In this document: positions 10,723-22,918 of the stretch, in pieces | How the letters are laid out: every line of letters begins with the position of its first letter | Position numbering within the stretch: position 1 is the stretch's first letter | DNA from: Arachis hypogaea | Taxonomy: Eukaryota; Streptophyta; Magnoliopsida; Fabales; Fabaceae | Assembly: GCF_003086295.3 (NCBI RefSeq) | Contig: NC_092046.1 | Coordinates: 104,449,363-104,513,362 of the forward strand | DNA: 64,000 nt | Reading direction: 5' to 3' | Made by a program: the position numbers and the translations under genes | Notes under the pieces: generated by a model | The model's database searches: none | The model's input: the letters and a program-made list of their open reading frames with translations, nothing else | Told to the model about the DNA's origin: nothing

Positions 10723-11397
10723 AAAGAAAAAAGAAAAGAAAAAAAATAATATTACCCCAAATGCAAAATAAAAAGAATCAATGCACATGGGACAAGATTC
10801 AAAAATAAGTTTGATACATGAGCATGTAATACAAAAGTGGGAAAATTCGGGTAGCTAGGTAAAGTATTTTAAAATTATATAAAGTATGTAGATGTTAGGT
10901 GAGATCTTAGACTAATCAAGGATTCACTTTATAAAGCTCACTTGGCCATACATATATCCTTATACCCTTACCTTAGCCCCATTACAACCTTGAAAAGACC
11001 TCATGATGTTTGCATTGATATACTAAATATTTGTTGATTGGTTAGATAAAGAACAAAGTTTAGAGAGCATAACTAGAAAAGAGTAGAGTGAATTACCCTA
11101 TACACTTGAGAGACTAGAGTGATATACACTACCAGTGAGGGTTCAATGCTTGATTCTATGTTCCCTGCTTTCATGAGCTATCTTCTTACAAGTTTACTTG
11201 TCCTTTATTGTATGATTTGAATTAGTGAAATCTGATTTATGTTTGTCTTGAAGAGCTTATTTACTTTTAACCAAGTAGATAGAAACATCTTAGCATGTAG
11301 TTGCATTCATATAGATAGGTTGCATTTCATACATTCTACCATTTCTCTTCACTTTTATAGCTTCTCTTGAGCTTAGCATGAGGACATGCTAATATTT
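10723..11397 (+). other. 3' non-coding region of element D
   Basis: No coding sequence is seen. AT-rich, leading into the polypurine tract. It is equivalent to the region next to the 3' LTR in element A on the minus strand (about 41140-41760). Confidence 0.45.
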
Positions 11398-11411
11398 AAG
11401 TGTGGGGAGGT
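11398..11411 (+). promoter_or_regulatory. Polypurine tract of element D
   Basis: AAGTGTGGGGAGGT directly before the 3' LTR start TGATAAACC. The PPT primes plus-strand synthesis. Element A has the nearly identical AAGTGTGGGTAGGT. Confidence 0.8.
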
Positions 11412-12836
11412 TGATAAACCACTATTTTATGGTTTATCTTGTGCTCAATTGAGTGGTTTTTATCAATTCTTTACCCACTTATTCATACTATTCGCATGTT
11501 TTATATTTTCCTTCCTGATTTTGTGCTATGATTGAAAACATGCTTCTTTGATCTTATATTTGCTTATTATTAATCCTCTCTTATTACCATTAAATGCCTT
11601 GATATGTGTGTTAAGTGATTTCAGAGATTACAGGACAAGAATGGCTCAAAGGATGGAAAGGAAGCATGCAAAAGTGGAAGGAATACAAGAAGTTGGAGAA
11701 ATTGCTAAGCTGTCCAGCCTGACCTCTTCACACTCAAACGGCTATAACTTTAGCTACAGAGGTCCAAATGACGCGGTTTCAGTTGCGTTGGAAAGCTAAC
11801 GTCCAGGGCTTCGATTTGATATATAATATTCCATAGTTGCTCCGACGATAGGCGACGCGAATGCGTGCTCCATGCGGACGCGTCGTAGTGACGAAAATCA
11901 GCGTGTTTGAATTCGCAACCAGCGAATTCTGGGCTATTTCTGACCCAGTTCTCGGCCCAGAAAATACATATTAGAGGCTATAAAGTAGAGGGATTGCATC
12001 CATTCATAATCAAGCTTTCAAATTCACAATTTTAGGAGTAGATGTAGTTTTTAGAGAGAGAGGTTCTCTCCTCTCTCGTAGGATTAGGATTTAGGATTTC
12101 TCTTAGTTTTAGGAGTGACTCTCAATCCCAGGTTCAATGTTCTTTTTATTTATTTTTCTAATTTAATTTATGAACTCTTCCATGTTATATTTGATATCTT
12201 TATTTGTGCTAATTGAGGTAATTCAGAATTATGATTGCTTTCTTTTATTTATTATATAAATAATTTGAATTTTTCCCTTTTGGCTTTGGTTGAGTCATTG
12301 GAGACACTTGAGTTATCAAACTCATTGTTGACTGAAAATTGGAATTCTTCAAGAATTAATTCGAGTTCCAATAACTCTAGCCTTTTCCAAGGAAAGACTA
12401 GGACCTGAGGAATAAAAATTAATTCATCCACTTAACTTACCTTCATAGTTAGAGGTTAACAAAGTGGGAGAAAAATCCAATTCTCATCACAATTGATAAG
12501 GATAACCAGGATAGGACTTCCAGTTCTTCATACCTTGCCAAGAGATTTTATTATTGTTAATTTATTTTACTTGTTATTTAAATATACCTGTGCCCATTGC
12601 CCAAACTCCAAAACCCCAATTTACAAACTCATAACCAATAATAAGAACATACCTCCCTGCAATTCCTTGAGAAGACGACCCGAGGTTTGAATACTTCGGT
12701 TATCAATTTATTTAGGGGTTTGTTACTTGTGACAACCAAAAACGTTTGTACGAAGGGATTTCTGTTGGTTTAGAGACTATATCTACAACGCGACTGTTTT
12801 TATAAAATTGTTTACCACCATAAAATCCTAACGTCA
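11412..12836 (+). repeat. 3' LTR of element D (1425 bp)
   Basis: Starts TGATAAACCACTATTTTATG, like the element A LTR, and ends CCTAACGTCA at 12836, after which MED16-like exon sequence begins. A TATA-like TATAAA lies at 11979-11984. It holds a single ACGCG-type patch near 11850-11885. The expected target duplication would be ACTGC (12837-12841); the other copy is outside the window. Confidence 0.75.
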
Positions 12837-12970
12837 ACTGCCAACCACATTGCGGTTGCTTCCAGTGCTTGCAGTTGTAGCATGAGATGCTAGTGTGCGA
12901 CAGAAACTTGCATAACGACGCAATCGTGTAATAAAATGGGGAAGCCAGATCAAGAACTACATCGACATAC
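12837..12970 (-). pseudogene. MED16: MED16/SFR6-like exon fragment with two frameshifts
   Basis: Minus-strand exon-like segment after a TTTTTTGTAG acceptor. Its beginning reads YVDVVLDLAS in one frame and its remainder HFITRLRRYASFCRTLASHA in another. I recognise these as consecutive parts of plant MED16 (SENSITIVE TO FREEZING 6), a tail-module subunit of Mediator. The frames do not join: about two bases are missing at the exon start, and a C-run near 12919-12926 has one extra base. Element D ends the exon at 12836. It is therefore a broken copy. Identification is from memory of the family. Confidence 0.7.
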
Positions 12971-13157
12971 CTACAAAAAATTGACCGTGTCTGATACAAT
13001 TAAAAAGTTACCATGGCAATAATGAACAAAGCAATGATGATTGATGAGGAGTATGAAAAGTGGAAAGAACCATGCAGTGAACCAAAAAATTGCATTTAGA
13101 TATTTTAGTTAAACAAAACAAAGAAAGTAAAGTTTCTAAATAATAAAGACAACATAC

Positions 13158-13320
13158 CTGAACAGTGGGAATTAAAGCATGTTTTATAGCCATTGATTCA
13201 GGATCAATGCTCGATAGCATTTCACCATATGCATGCCATGCCTCAGGCACTAAAAATGAAGAATTTACTAAAGCATACTCAATTCCTTTTCCAAGCATAT
13301 CCAACAATAATCTAGCTTGC
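13158..13320 (-). pseudogene. MED16: MED16/SFR6-like exon, 3' part, split by element C
   Basis: Minus-strand sequence reading LLLDMLGKGIEYALVNSS ... IKHALIPTVQ, then a clear donor GTATGTT at 13157. Its 5' part lies 24.8 kb away at 38150-38228. The reading frame is continuous across the element C target site once the CTTGC duplication is counted once, so the insertion hit the middle of an exon. Confidence 0.75.
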
Positions 13321-15641
13321 TGATACGAAAATTGATGAACTTAATTATTCCGCATAACTACTGGAAAGTATACTGGGTCATATCAAGTAACAAAACTCGC
13401 TTAGAGTGAGGTCGATCCCACGAGGATTAAAGGATTAAGCAATCAATAGTTAATTGACTATTCTAGTTAAACAAGCATAGTTGAATGATAAGTAACAGGA
13501 AATGTAAATTATATGAAATTAAAAGAAAGCAATAAAGGGCTAGAAAGTAAATGACATGAATGTAAAGTTCAAGAAAGTAAAATACTGGAAAGTTAAATGG
13601 CAAGAAATGTAAAGTATGGGAAATGTAAAGTGCTAAGAATTAAAGATAGAAGACATTAGGGATTGGAGATGTTGATCTCTCTTGAATCAATGATTCTCAC
13701 TTCTTCTCTTGTTCATGCAATGTTTGAATCTCTGGCAGATCATAAGTAATTGAGCTCCAATTCCTTGATTACCCAATTTCTCAAATCATGATCAAATGCC
13801 AATTCATTGATCCAATGCTCATGAAAAGAGGTGAAGTTTAATTTCTAACCCAAAGCCACCATAACTCATAAGATTCCAATTTCAAAGTGATTATATGTCA
13901 CGTATCAACTTTGAATCAAAATCAAATTCATTGTGAGAAGAGAGTTCTAAACTGAATTTCTATGATTCCTTTTCCAAGGTTCACATAGAATTCTAATAAA
14001 TCCAATTCCTCTTCCGATGGAATTGAATCTTTAAAGAACAAGAACTCTCTCTTAGATAAACAAAGCACAACTTCTAATTACATACCACACAACTCATAAG
14101 ACCCCAATTTTCGAGAGATTATATGTCACGTATCAACTCTAAATCAAGATAAAATTCATTGTGAGAGGAGAGTTTCAAACTAAATTACTATGATTTATTT
14201 TCCATGGTTCACATAGAATTCTAATAGATCCAATTGAATTGGATCTTTGAAGAACGGAAACTCTCTTCTATGTACAAGATAGAATCAAGAAGAGAAGAAG
14301 AAATAAACATAAATTCAATTAAAATGCAACAGAGCTCCTCTCCAAAATGTGGAGAATTAGAGACTCATAATATTTACAAGAGTGGGTATGAAAGAATATG
14401 GAAGAGAAGAAGAGTGTGTGGGTGAGAAGAGAGGAGTTTGAAGACCTTCTCCTGTAATTCCTGTGTGTGGTGAAACTAAAGCCTATTTATAAGCTATCCT
14501 AAATTACAAATTCAAAACAAATTACAATCAAATAAAAATTAACTACTTCTATATACTTCTTGTGGTCTTGATTGGTTGGTAATTATGGGCTCGCTTGCAT
14601 GAAATTATAGTGGAGTTTGAGTGGGAAGAGTGGGCCAACTTGAAGTTCCAGGGTGGCTTGGGCATTGGCTTTTCTAGCGCCAATCTTGCTCCAAGGAGTG
14701 TTTTTGGGGCTTAAAAATGCATATTGTTTTTGCTCCAATTTCATGCCCACTATAGATTATTATACATCGTTAGAAAGCTCTAAATATCAGCTTTCAAATG
14801 CAACTAAAAGCGCATCATTGAGACCTTTTTAGCTCAAGTTATGCTCGTTTGAGGAGGACAAGGTCATGTTGGCAGGATCGCTGGTGCTGGAAAAGCCAGC
14901 GCCCATTCCAGCGCCATAACTTGTTCCCACGGGTGCTGTTGGCGTTGGTTCAACCCAGCGCCCAAACCAGTGCCAGTTCTAGCACCAGCCCAACTCCCAG
15001 GGCTTCATCTTGGCGTTGTCTTTGCAAACTTTACTCCCAGCGCCCACCTGACATTATTATTCATGGCGTCAAAAGATGCTCATTGTTCATAGCCCAAACG
15101 CAATGGCACCATAAACTATTATATATCATTAAAAAGCTCTGGATGTCTTCTTTCTAACGCCACTAAAAAAGCACCATTTGGACCTTTGTCTCTCAAATTA
15201 TACTACATGGAATGTATAGAGGTCAGCTGGCGTTACTATAGGCTGATGCTATGCTCATCTTTGTATTTCAGGGTGAATTGCTCCTTAGATTTAGTGTCCA
15301 TAATGTAGTGATATATATGGTTGGAAAGCTCTAGATTTCTACTTTCTAATTCTACTAAAATTACCTCATTTGGAGCTTTGTAGCTCAAGTTATTCTTGTT
15401 GGAGTATGAAGAGGTCAAGGTTTCAAATCCTTTTGAAGCTTTCCTTGTAGTTGGATTCATTGCTGCTTTCTTGTTTTGTGCTTTTTGTTTCTTTTTCTAC
15501 CATTTTCTACAAAATTAATCAATTCAAAGATATCAAAGTAAATATATGACATAAACACAAAAATACTCAACAATTGAGAATTAGGAATTAATTTTTTATA
15601 TGAAAAAGCATAGAAAAATACAACATGATGCGCATGCATCA
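13321..15641 (-). repeat. 3' LTR of element C (2321 bp)
   Basis: TGATACGAAAATTGATG at one end and GCATGCATCA at the other. The same sequence recurs in the split copy at 24970-25737/36584-38149. Contains scattered CCAGCGCC-type motifs around 14870-15060. No gene; the ORFs at 14234-14425 and 14849-15157 recur at the same LTR positions in the other copy (36728-36919, 37346-37612) and are chance frames. Confidence 0.87.
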
Positions 15642-15661
15642 CAACACCAAACTTAAACTTT
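15642..15661 (-). promoter_or_regulatory. Polypurine tract of element C
   Basis: On the minus strand the tract reads AAGTTTAAGTTTGGTGTTG directly before the LTR start TGATGCATGC. The same AAGTTTGGTGTTG core forms the PPT of element B. Confidence 0.75.
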
Positions 15662-15849
15662 GTTTGTCCTCAAGCAAATAAAGAATCATGCAATAAAGTT
15701 TGACAATCCAAGGTGAGAAGAGTAGCAATTTAATGATTATGGTTGGCTAGTTTACTATGCATGCAACAACTACACAAGAAATTTAAATGATTAATGTTTC
15801 TATCTAGCTCAATTTATGAAATCTTTCTTTATATTCACTACAAAAAAAA

Positions 15850-16640
15850 GGTCTATGGTCACGGTGAAAAACCGTGACCATAGCTAGTGAAAAGGGTGAC
15901 CATAGGTCTATGGTCACGGTTTTTCCGCCGTGGCCTATTCTCTCGTGGCCATAGACCTATGGTCACGGTTTTTTTATCTATGGTCACGGTTTCTATGGTC
16001 ACGGTTGTAATGTTCAAATTCTGGCACTTTAGGCCACGTTTTTTTACCGTGACCATAGGTTAATCTATGGTCACGCGATAAAACCGTGACCATAGCCTTA
16101 TCTATGGTCACGGTTTTCACCGTGACCATAGCCTCTATGGTCACCCCTTCCCAAAACCGTGACCATAGCCTTATCCATGGTCACAGTTTTGGCCGTGACC
16201 AAAGCCTTTATGGTCACCCCACCAAAAACCGTGGCCATAGCCTTAGCTATGGTCACGATTTTAGCCGTGACCATAGCCCCTATGGCCACCCCTCATTAAA
16301 CCGTGACCATAGCCTTATCTATGGTCACGGTTTTGGCCGTGACCATAGCCTCTATGGTCACCCCTCACCAAAACCGTGACCATAGCCTTATCTATGGTCA
16401 TAGTTTTGGCCGTGACCATAGCCTCTATGGTCACCCCTAACCAAAACCGTGACCATAGCCCCTATGGTCACCCCTTCCTTAAACCGTGACCATAGCCTTA
16501 TCTATGGTCACGGTTTTTCGCCGTGACCATAGCCTCTATGGTCACCCCACCTTGACCATGACCATAGCCTTATCTATGGTCACGGTTTTTCGCCGTGACC
16601 ATAGCCTCTATGGTCACTCCACCTTGACCGTGACCATAGC
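15850..16640. repeat. Left subterminal repeat array of the CACTA element
   Basis: Copies of ACCGTGACCATAG and its complement CTATGGTCACGGT alternate in both orientations, with a composite unit of about 60-75 bp. In characterised En/Spm elements such subterminal motifs bind the element-encoded TNPA-like protein. That role is inferred here. Confidence 0.85.
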
Positions 16641-18210
16641 CTGTTTTATGTTATGAGATTTAATTTTTTTTTAAATCATAATCACATCCCAAAATGATGA
16701 TAATTACAAAATAAATCTAAAAATGAAAATTTTGATAAATTCAAATCATAAAAGTTTCATTAAAAATTAGATATTCATTACAACACTAATCAAAATAGAG
16801 TGTAATTTATCCATTACATATAATATCGGATAAAGTCTCTTATCAAAAAGTAAAGAACACATCAAAATAATACATTTAGATAACCAAACTCATTATAAGA
16901 CCCATCCCATCTTATACAGGGTGCCACAACAACTAGTCAACTCCTTTTGTCTTTACGAGTCCAAAAAAATTATCCTGTATACAAAATAAAACAAAAAATT
17001 CCTCATAAAGAACATTCAAGAGTAGGTAAACAAAATAATCAATTAACAAATATTAATCCTAAATTAATATAAAATACAAAATAATTTCTATTTTAAACTT
17101 CTTGTCTTAAAATGAGACATAATCAAGCATGTTCTGGAAAATATTTGCAATTTAGCAATTGAAGATTTTACATATCAATAATTATAAAATATCTTGGAAA
17201 ACACAAAGCTATTTGAAAAATCAAAGAAAATAGATACAAAAACTTTTAAAATTTTTACACACTAATCACATAAATAAAGTTGATGCATTGAAACCTAGGA
17301 TATTAAAGATGAAGAGAATAGACTGGCTTTAGAAATATAATCTCATCGAAGCGCCAATTATCATTGGCAAAGCACACAACCGGAAAGCACTACAATGCTC
17401 ATATGCATCAGCAATCTAGCCTTTCCGGGTCCCAACAAAACTATTTCTCAAACTCCTTTCAACTCAATTTCAAAATCTGAACAATTTCAATATCTCAAAC
17501 CATTTTCAATTTAAATTCATTTTTCTACAAATCAAGCTCATCTCCAATATTATAACCCTTTCCAAATTCCAATTCATTTCCAACAAAGTCAACTAACATC
17601 TTCTCAAACACTTTCCAACATTTTCAAACCCAAGTCATTCACAAATCTCAAATCATTTTCCGAAATCAAACTAAATCTAACATCCAATCACTTTCCAATT
17701 CTCAAATTATACTTGATAAACATTCGAATCAGAATTTTAAATCAATCCTTCATTCACTACTTCAATATCAAATAAATATTCAGAACTAGCCACAGGCAAG
17801 TAAGCAATAACATTTATTCAAAGTAGTTCAACTCAACTCATAAGACCCCATAATCACCAGAAATATTTACTCGCCTAAATATCAATTTATAACAACTCCT
17901 AAGAACAAAATGAGTTTTAATAAAAACGCCCCTACCTCAAAGTCGAAACTCGCAAAACCAAAACGCGTCAAAAACCCCTTTTTCCTCGGCCAGCGACAGC
18001 AGCAACCATAACCTCAGCTTTATCCACTTCCGCAACAACCGAAACAGCTTGAATTGTAACATACAATAACCGGAACTCGATCCTAAGGCATTCGCGTCGC
18101 AGGAATCTTAGTAACATATAACAAAATAGTGACTAACAGAGTTCGAAACAAGGGACAGCTTACCGGACTTACGATTAACCGAGAACACGGAGCAGCAACT
18201 GTAACATCCC
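16641..18210. other. CACTA interior, left part: no gene identified
   Basis: AT-rich and without a convincing ORF. A slightly GC-richer block near 17930-18060 reads on the minus strand as a possible exon ending in GAG|GTAGGGG, a splice-donor-like junction. A similar block occurs at 20270-21200. I cannot assign either to a gene. Confidence 0.35.
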
Positions 18211-18221
18211 TTCCAGCAAAA

Positions 18222-18408
18222 TACAATCTCTTGGGTTGCTTTAAGCAACAGATAAATAAATATTATCTCTTGGGTTGCATTAAGCAACAAATAAGCAAAC
18301 AATATCTCTTGGGTTGCCTCAAGCAACAAACAAACATCTCTTGGGTTGCTTCAAGCAACAAACAAATAAACAAATATCTCTTGGGTTGCCTCAAGCAACA
18401 GATAATCA
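18222..18408. repeat. Short tandem repeat with internal palindrome
   Basis: Five copies of a unit of roughly 30-45 bp, each containing ATCTCTTGGGTTGC followed by AAGCAACA. The core GTTGCTTCAAGCAAC is self-complementary. Open frames on both strands (18129-18416 plus, 18108-18329 minus) come from this repeat and are not called. Confidence 0.75.
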
Positions 18409-20270
18409 TACAATAAGTACTTTACTCTTTCCTTTTTCTTTCATAATTGCAAGTACGCAAGCGGGACAAGACCCACGCCCTTGCTAACAATCTCGTATAC
18501 CAAATAATCTTTTCTTAAAAGAATCATTGAAGTTATTATCATTAAATAAGCCTTAAATATTGATTTTGATTAAGTCCTTATACTTTTATAAAAATTTAGA
18601 CATAATCTCCTTTAAAAATAGGACTTAGCCACCCTTACGGGTTTCTTCTTTCTCAACATTTCATCAGCCTCTTTCAACAGTTGCCACAACAATATATATT
18701 CTCAAAAACATTTGATAATAGTATAAAAAATCTATTTCTTAAATTCCATATCCAAAATAATTGCCAACACAACTTGGCAGCCTGATTTCCATTTTGTTTT
18801 TAAAATATCAAATGAATTCGGAATCACACAAACTTTATATCCATGCGACCGTCTTAGATTAAGCTTTCTATTAAACTAAAAATCATAATTTTTTGCTGAC
18901 TCTAGCTTCGGGAATATAAGCAAAACCGTGACTGCTCTGCAGTGTTTTAAATCCAGAAGACAGCAGCAGCGTACAACATTCGAAATTTCATATAAAATTC
19001 AAATTAAATCCAACCACCTTCAAAATTTATGTGGTTAAACATAACTTATTCAAATTTCTTTCTCAATTGGTTCCAGGGTCATACTATTTTTAATGAAGGA
19101 GTTATGTAGCTTGGAAGTTAGGTAATTTTCTGCTGAAGTCTGTTTTACAAATCATTGAACATAACCTCTTCCAAGTCCCATAACTCACTTACTAAAATAT
19201 GAAAAACCCTGAAATTTGAATCATATATACTAAACATACTCAGCTTTCACCTCCAATTGGTTGCATCTCAATATCATTCCAGAATTAAAAATTATGAAGC
19301 CTCAAAGTTACTGACTTAGAAAACAAAGCCTGACTTTTACTGCATAATACATCTTTCTCTGAAAATCCAAATCTTTAAAACCACAACTCTAACCATTCTA
19401 AATTTTTATGAAATTAAAGTATTAGAACCAAAGTTTTATTTAAAATTGGTTTCATTTCAAAATTCAAACTGCAGAATTTCCAATAGAGGAATCAAGTTGC
19501 TGCTGTGTTAAACGTTCTGCAGAAAAACCAGATTTGACATCCCCAATTTAAAAATTCACCATAAATCATAAACTTAATGAAAAAGTCTCAAATTTACCAG
19601 TTTAGTTCCTTATATCCCCAAGTTTAACCCAGACTTAGTCTCATGCAATTCCGATCATTACGTAACTAGTTATAGCATTTCAAAGTTTCTGACTTCGTTT
19701 AAAATTATGCAGAAAATCAGATTTTAGAGTTCAACTTTGAAAAATCATAACTAATTCTCTAGTTGATACGAAACCTTAAAAATTGAATTTTCACAATTAC
19801 ACTTAATATAATTTAATTAACATTTAAATTCTTATAATTTCAGTCACTATAGAGTTACTAAATCACTTTCAAAGTTGCCGTTTTATTTCAAGAGAACCTG
19901 ATTTTCAGCAAACCATTTAGTATTCAAAATCCAACCCTTCAATACCCCTCAAAACCAATTCCAAATCAACCACCAACCAAGTTCATTAACATTACAATAT
20001 ACCAAATAACAGCTCAACAGCAACAAATCCAACATAACCCATTAAAATTCAGAAATTCTCAACAATTAGTCATCAAACAATTCCCAATCCACATAATCAA
20101 TCAATATCACTAATCAACAATTCCAAATCACAATCTCAACCATTCCAATCATAATTTCAGCCACAATTCAATATTCACATAATCAATCAATTACTCACAG
20201 CTATTAAATCTATTTGCAGTTATTCAATAAACCTTATAGGCATTCTTAAATTGAAATCGTTTAAACCCCC
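18409..20270. other. CACTA interior, middle part: no gene identified
   Basis: AT-rich sequence without an ORF of useful length, RNA gene or clear repeat. It may be degraded captured or nested DNA. Confidence 0.4.
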
Positions 20271-21200
20271 TACCTCAATTAGTCGAAACCGTCGAATTTA
20301 AATGCAATGATGCCCTTCTTTTTTCCAGTTTACAACAGCCAATGCGGCCGGAACAGCAGCAGCAGCCTCACTTCTTCTGGGGCAGTAACAACAATGACAA
20401 TCGCACCTATCCCAATCACCTCCGTAGCGGTGACATCAGTGGTTCCGGATAAAGATGATAATACTAAACAGAGACATTAACATATGCTATTGTAATCAGA
20501 ACAAAATATGGTAGAGGAATAGATTCGGGAAACAGAGCATGAGCAAGAGTGTTACAGTTTCAAGAATGGAATTGGGAACGTAGGGGAAGCTGCTGTCGGG
20601 TATATCAGTGACGCCTCCCTTCAAGCTCAATGATGATTGAACTGTGACGGCGAGCTCCCTTCAACGGCAGCGTTAACGGCGGTGCGCGGCATTGGCAGCG
20701 ACGACTCTAACACGGCGACAAAGGCAGAGCTTCTTCTCGGTCAGCGGCTTGCAGCTCACAGTTTCCTCCCAACGTCTCTCTCTCATCTCTGTTCCATAGA
20801 AGCGGCCTCAACTGGTACCAGCGGCGGACTTCACCCACGGCGATGGCGACGGCTCGAACAACAGCGACAGCACACGACGGCGCGCAACGACAACAACAAA
20901 TCCCTCTCTACGCGATGTTGAATCTATGCCTCCCTCTTTCTTCAACTCGAACCTGACGAAGGACTCCAAGGCAGCAGCAAGAAGCTCAACGGCGTTTGGT
21001 CTCCATAGTGACGGCGGTGAGACACCGGTGATGGCGAGCCGGACAGCGACTGGACGGTAACGTGGCACAGCTCCCTCTCTTCCTCTCTGTGGCTGGTGTG
21101 GGTGTGTTGTGCGTTAAGTGGGTGAAGGAGAAAGGGGGTGAAGGCTGCGTGTTTCAGCCTCTGAGGAAAGGGGAAAATGAGGGTTAGGTTCCAATTTGGG
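20271..21200 (-). other. GC-rich exon-like block inside the CACTA element
   Basis: Contrasts strongly with the AT-rich surroundings. On the minus strand it begins with UTR-like CCCTAAT/CCTTT sequence near 21200, runs through GACGGCGG-type sequence and ends near 20270 in GAG|GTAGGGGG, which looks like a splice donor. Open frames at 20637-20921 (plus) and 20808-21068 (minus) are not recognisable. It could be a captured first exon or the remnant of a nested element. About 340 bp upstream, TGTAAGACCCATAATTTT (minus, ending near 21561) resembles a Ty3/gypsy LTR start, but no partner LTR was found. Confidence 0.35.
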
Positions 21201-21904
21201 AATTAGGGTTTCTGATTTTAATTTGGGAATTGAGATTAGAAATTAAGGATTTTATAAAAGAATAAAGGATAGATATAAATAGATATTTTGATAAAATTAG
21301 AGGGTAGAAAAATTTTAAAATTAAATATACTCTATTAAAAATATTTAAGAACATTATTTATCAACATATTGTTAAGTTCAACTAATTAATTTTAATTTAA
21401 ATTATAAACATATTGTTAAGAGTAAGTAAAATTTCTCATTTAATTATCAAAACTTAATTTAATTACTTTTAATAAAATAATTTCTAAAAATAAAATATTT
21501 AATGAATATATAAATTGAAATTAACTCAAATAATATTTTTTTCGAAAATTATGGGTCTTACAAATCACATTTTATAAAATACGATTTTAAATCTAAAATA
21601 TCGATTACCTAAATTAAATTATATTACATTTCATTATTTTTCTATCACAACTTTAATTTCAATTTCTATAAAGTAACTAATTATAAATCATTTTTTATGT
21701 TATTAAGTTTTAAATCTTTTTTTAATTAAAAATTAATAGTATTCAACTTAATTTTTTATTTATAAAATTAAATTTAAAATTTTAATATTTAAAATAAATC
21801 ATATAAAATTATTATTAGTTTTTAATTATTAAAATTTTTAAAAGATAAAATATTTAAAATTATAAAAAATACATAAAAATTTTAATTAGTTTAAACTCAA
21901 ATGA

Positions 21905-22880
21905 TTAAAACTGTGACAATAGACCCCTTTAGGTCACCCCCAAAACCGTGACCATAGACCCTTTTAGATCACCCTTTTGAAAAACCGTGACCATAGACAC
22001 TTTTTGGTCATTGTAAAAAACCGTGACCATAAACCCCTTTAGGTCACCCTCAAAACCGTGACCATAGACCCTTTTAGGTCACCCTTCCGAAAAACCGTGA
22101 CCATATACCCTTTTTGGTCACTGTAAAAAACCGTGACCATAGACACCTTTAGGTCACCCCCAAAACCGTGACCATAGACCATTTTAGGCCACCCACAAAA
22201 CCGTGACCATAGACCCTTTTAGGTCACCCCCAAAACCGTGACCATAGACCCTTTTAGGTCATCCTTTTTTGAAAAACCGTGACCATAGCCCCTTTTTGGT
22301 CACTGTAAAAAACCGTGACCATAGACCCTTTTAGGCCACCAACCCAAAACCGTGACCATAGACCCCTTTAGGCCACCCCCCAAAACTGTGACCATAGACA
22401 CTTTTAGGCCACCCCCAAAACCGTGACCAAAGACCCCTTAAGGTCACCCCCCAACACCGTGACCATAGACCCTTTTAGGTCACCCTTTTTGTAAAACCGT
22501 GACCATAGCCCCTTTTTGGTCACTGTAAAAAACCGTGACCATAGACCCCTTTAGGTCACCCCCAAAACCGTGACCATAGACCCTTTTAGGCCACCCCCCA
22601 AAATCGTGACCATAGACACCTTTAGGCCACCCTCCAAAACCGTGACCATAGACCCTTTTAGGTCACCCTTTTTTGAAAAACCATGACCATAGACCCCTTT
22701 AGGTCACCCCTCAAAACCGTGACCATAGACCCTTTTAGGCCACCCTTTTTTAAAAAACCGTGACCATAAGTACTCTATGGTCACCCTTTCCAAAAAAATC
22801 GTGACTATAGCTTTTTTTTGGTCACCCTAAAAAACCGTGACCATAGAGGGTCTATGGTCACGGTTTTTTACCGTGACAAA
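21905..22880. repeat. Right subterminal repeat array of the CACTA element
   Basis: About 25 copies of AAACCGTGACCATAGACCC-type units of ~35 bp, nearly all in one orientation and spaced by TTTTAGGTCACCC. The left array mixes both orientations instead. Only the last 60 bp mirror the left terminus. Confidence 0.85.
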
Positions 22881-22918
22881 AAAAACCATGTCCATAGACC
22901 CAAAATGTTGTAGTGATT

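Larger units (their letters stand above)
6865..12836 (+). mobile_element. Element D: non-autonomous LTR retrotransposon, 5' part cut off by element E
   Basis: Order on the plus strand: gag-like ORF (6865-8026), hairpin module, ACGCG-rich block, remnant start of ORF3 (9214), a 584-bp tandem duplication, polypurine tract, and 3' LTR (11412-12836). Its hairpin, ACGCG block, ORF3 start and PPT correspond in order to those of element A, so D looks like a pol-less relative of A. The 5' LTR and first part of the ORF lie beyond element E, outside the window. The 3' LTR abuts MED16-like exon sequence at 12837. Confidence 0.78.
15836..22915. mobile_element. Non-autonomous CACTA (En/Spm-type) transposon, 7080 bp
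   Basis: Starts CACTACAAAAAAAAGG and ends, as the reverse complement, CACTACAACATTTTGGG. It is flanked by a 3-bp target duplication ATT (15833-15835 and 22916-22918), as expected for this superfamily. Both ends carry dense subterminal repeats of ACCGTGACCATAG (15850-16640 and 21905-22880). I see no transposase ORF, so the element would depend on a helper. It sits in the internal region of element C. Confidence 0.9.

Noticed and set aside
21541..21561. LTR start-like TGTAAGACCCATAATTTT (minus strand) in the CACTA interior
   Set aside because: No matching second LTR, PBS, PPT or target duplication could be found, so it is only mentioned within another feature.
15850..22880. Regular short repeats with spacers that look like a CRISPR array
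   Set aside because: They are subterminal repeats of a CACTA transposon in plant DNA, in mixed orientation, with no cas genes and imperfect units.
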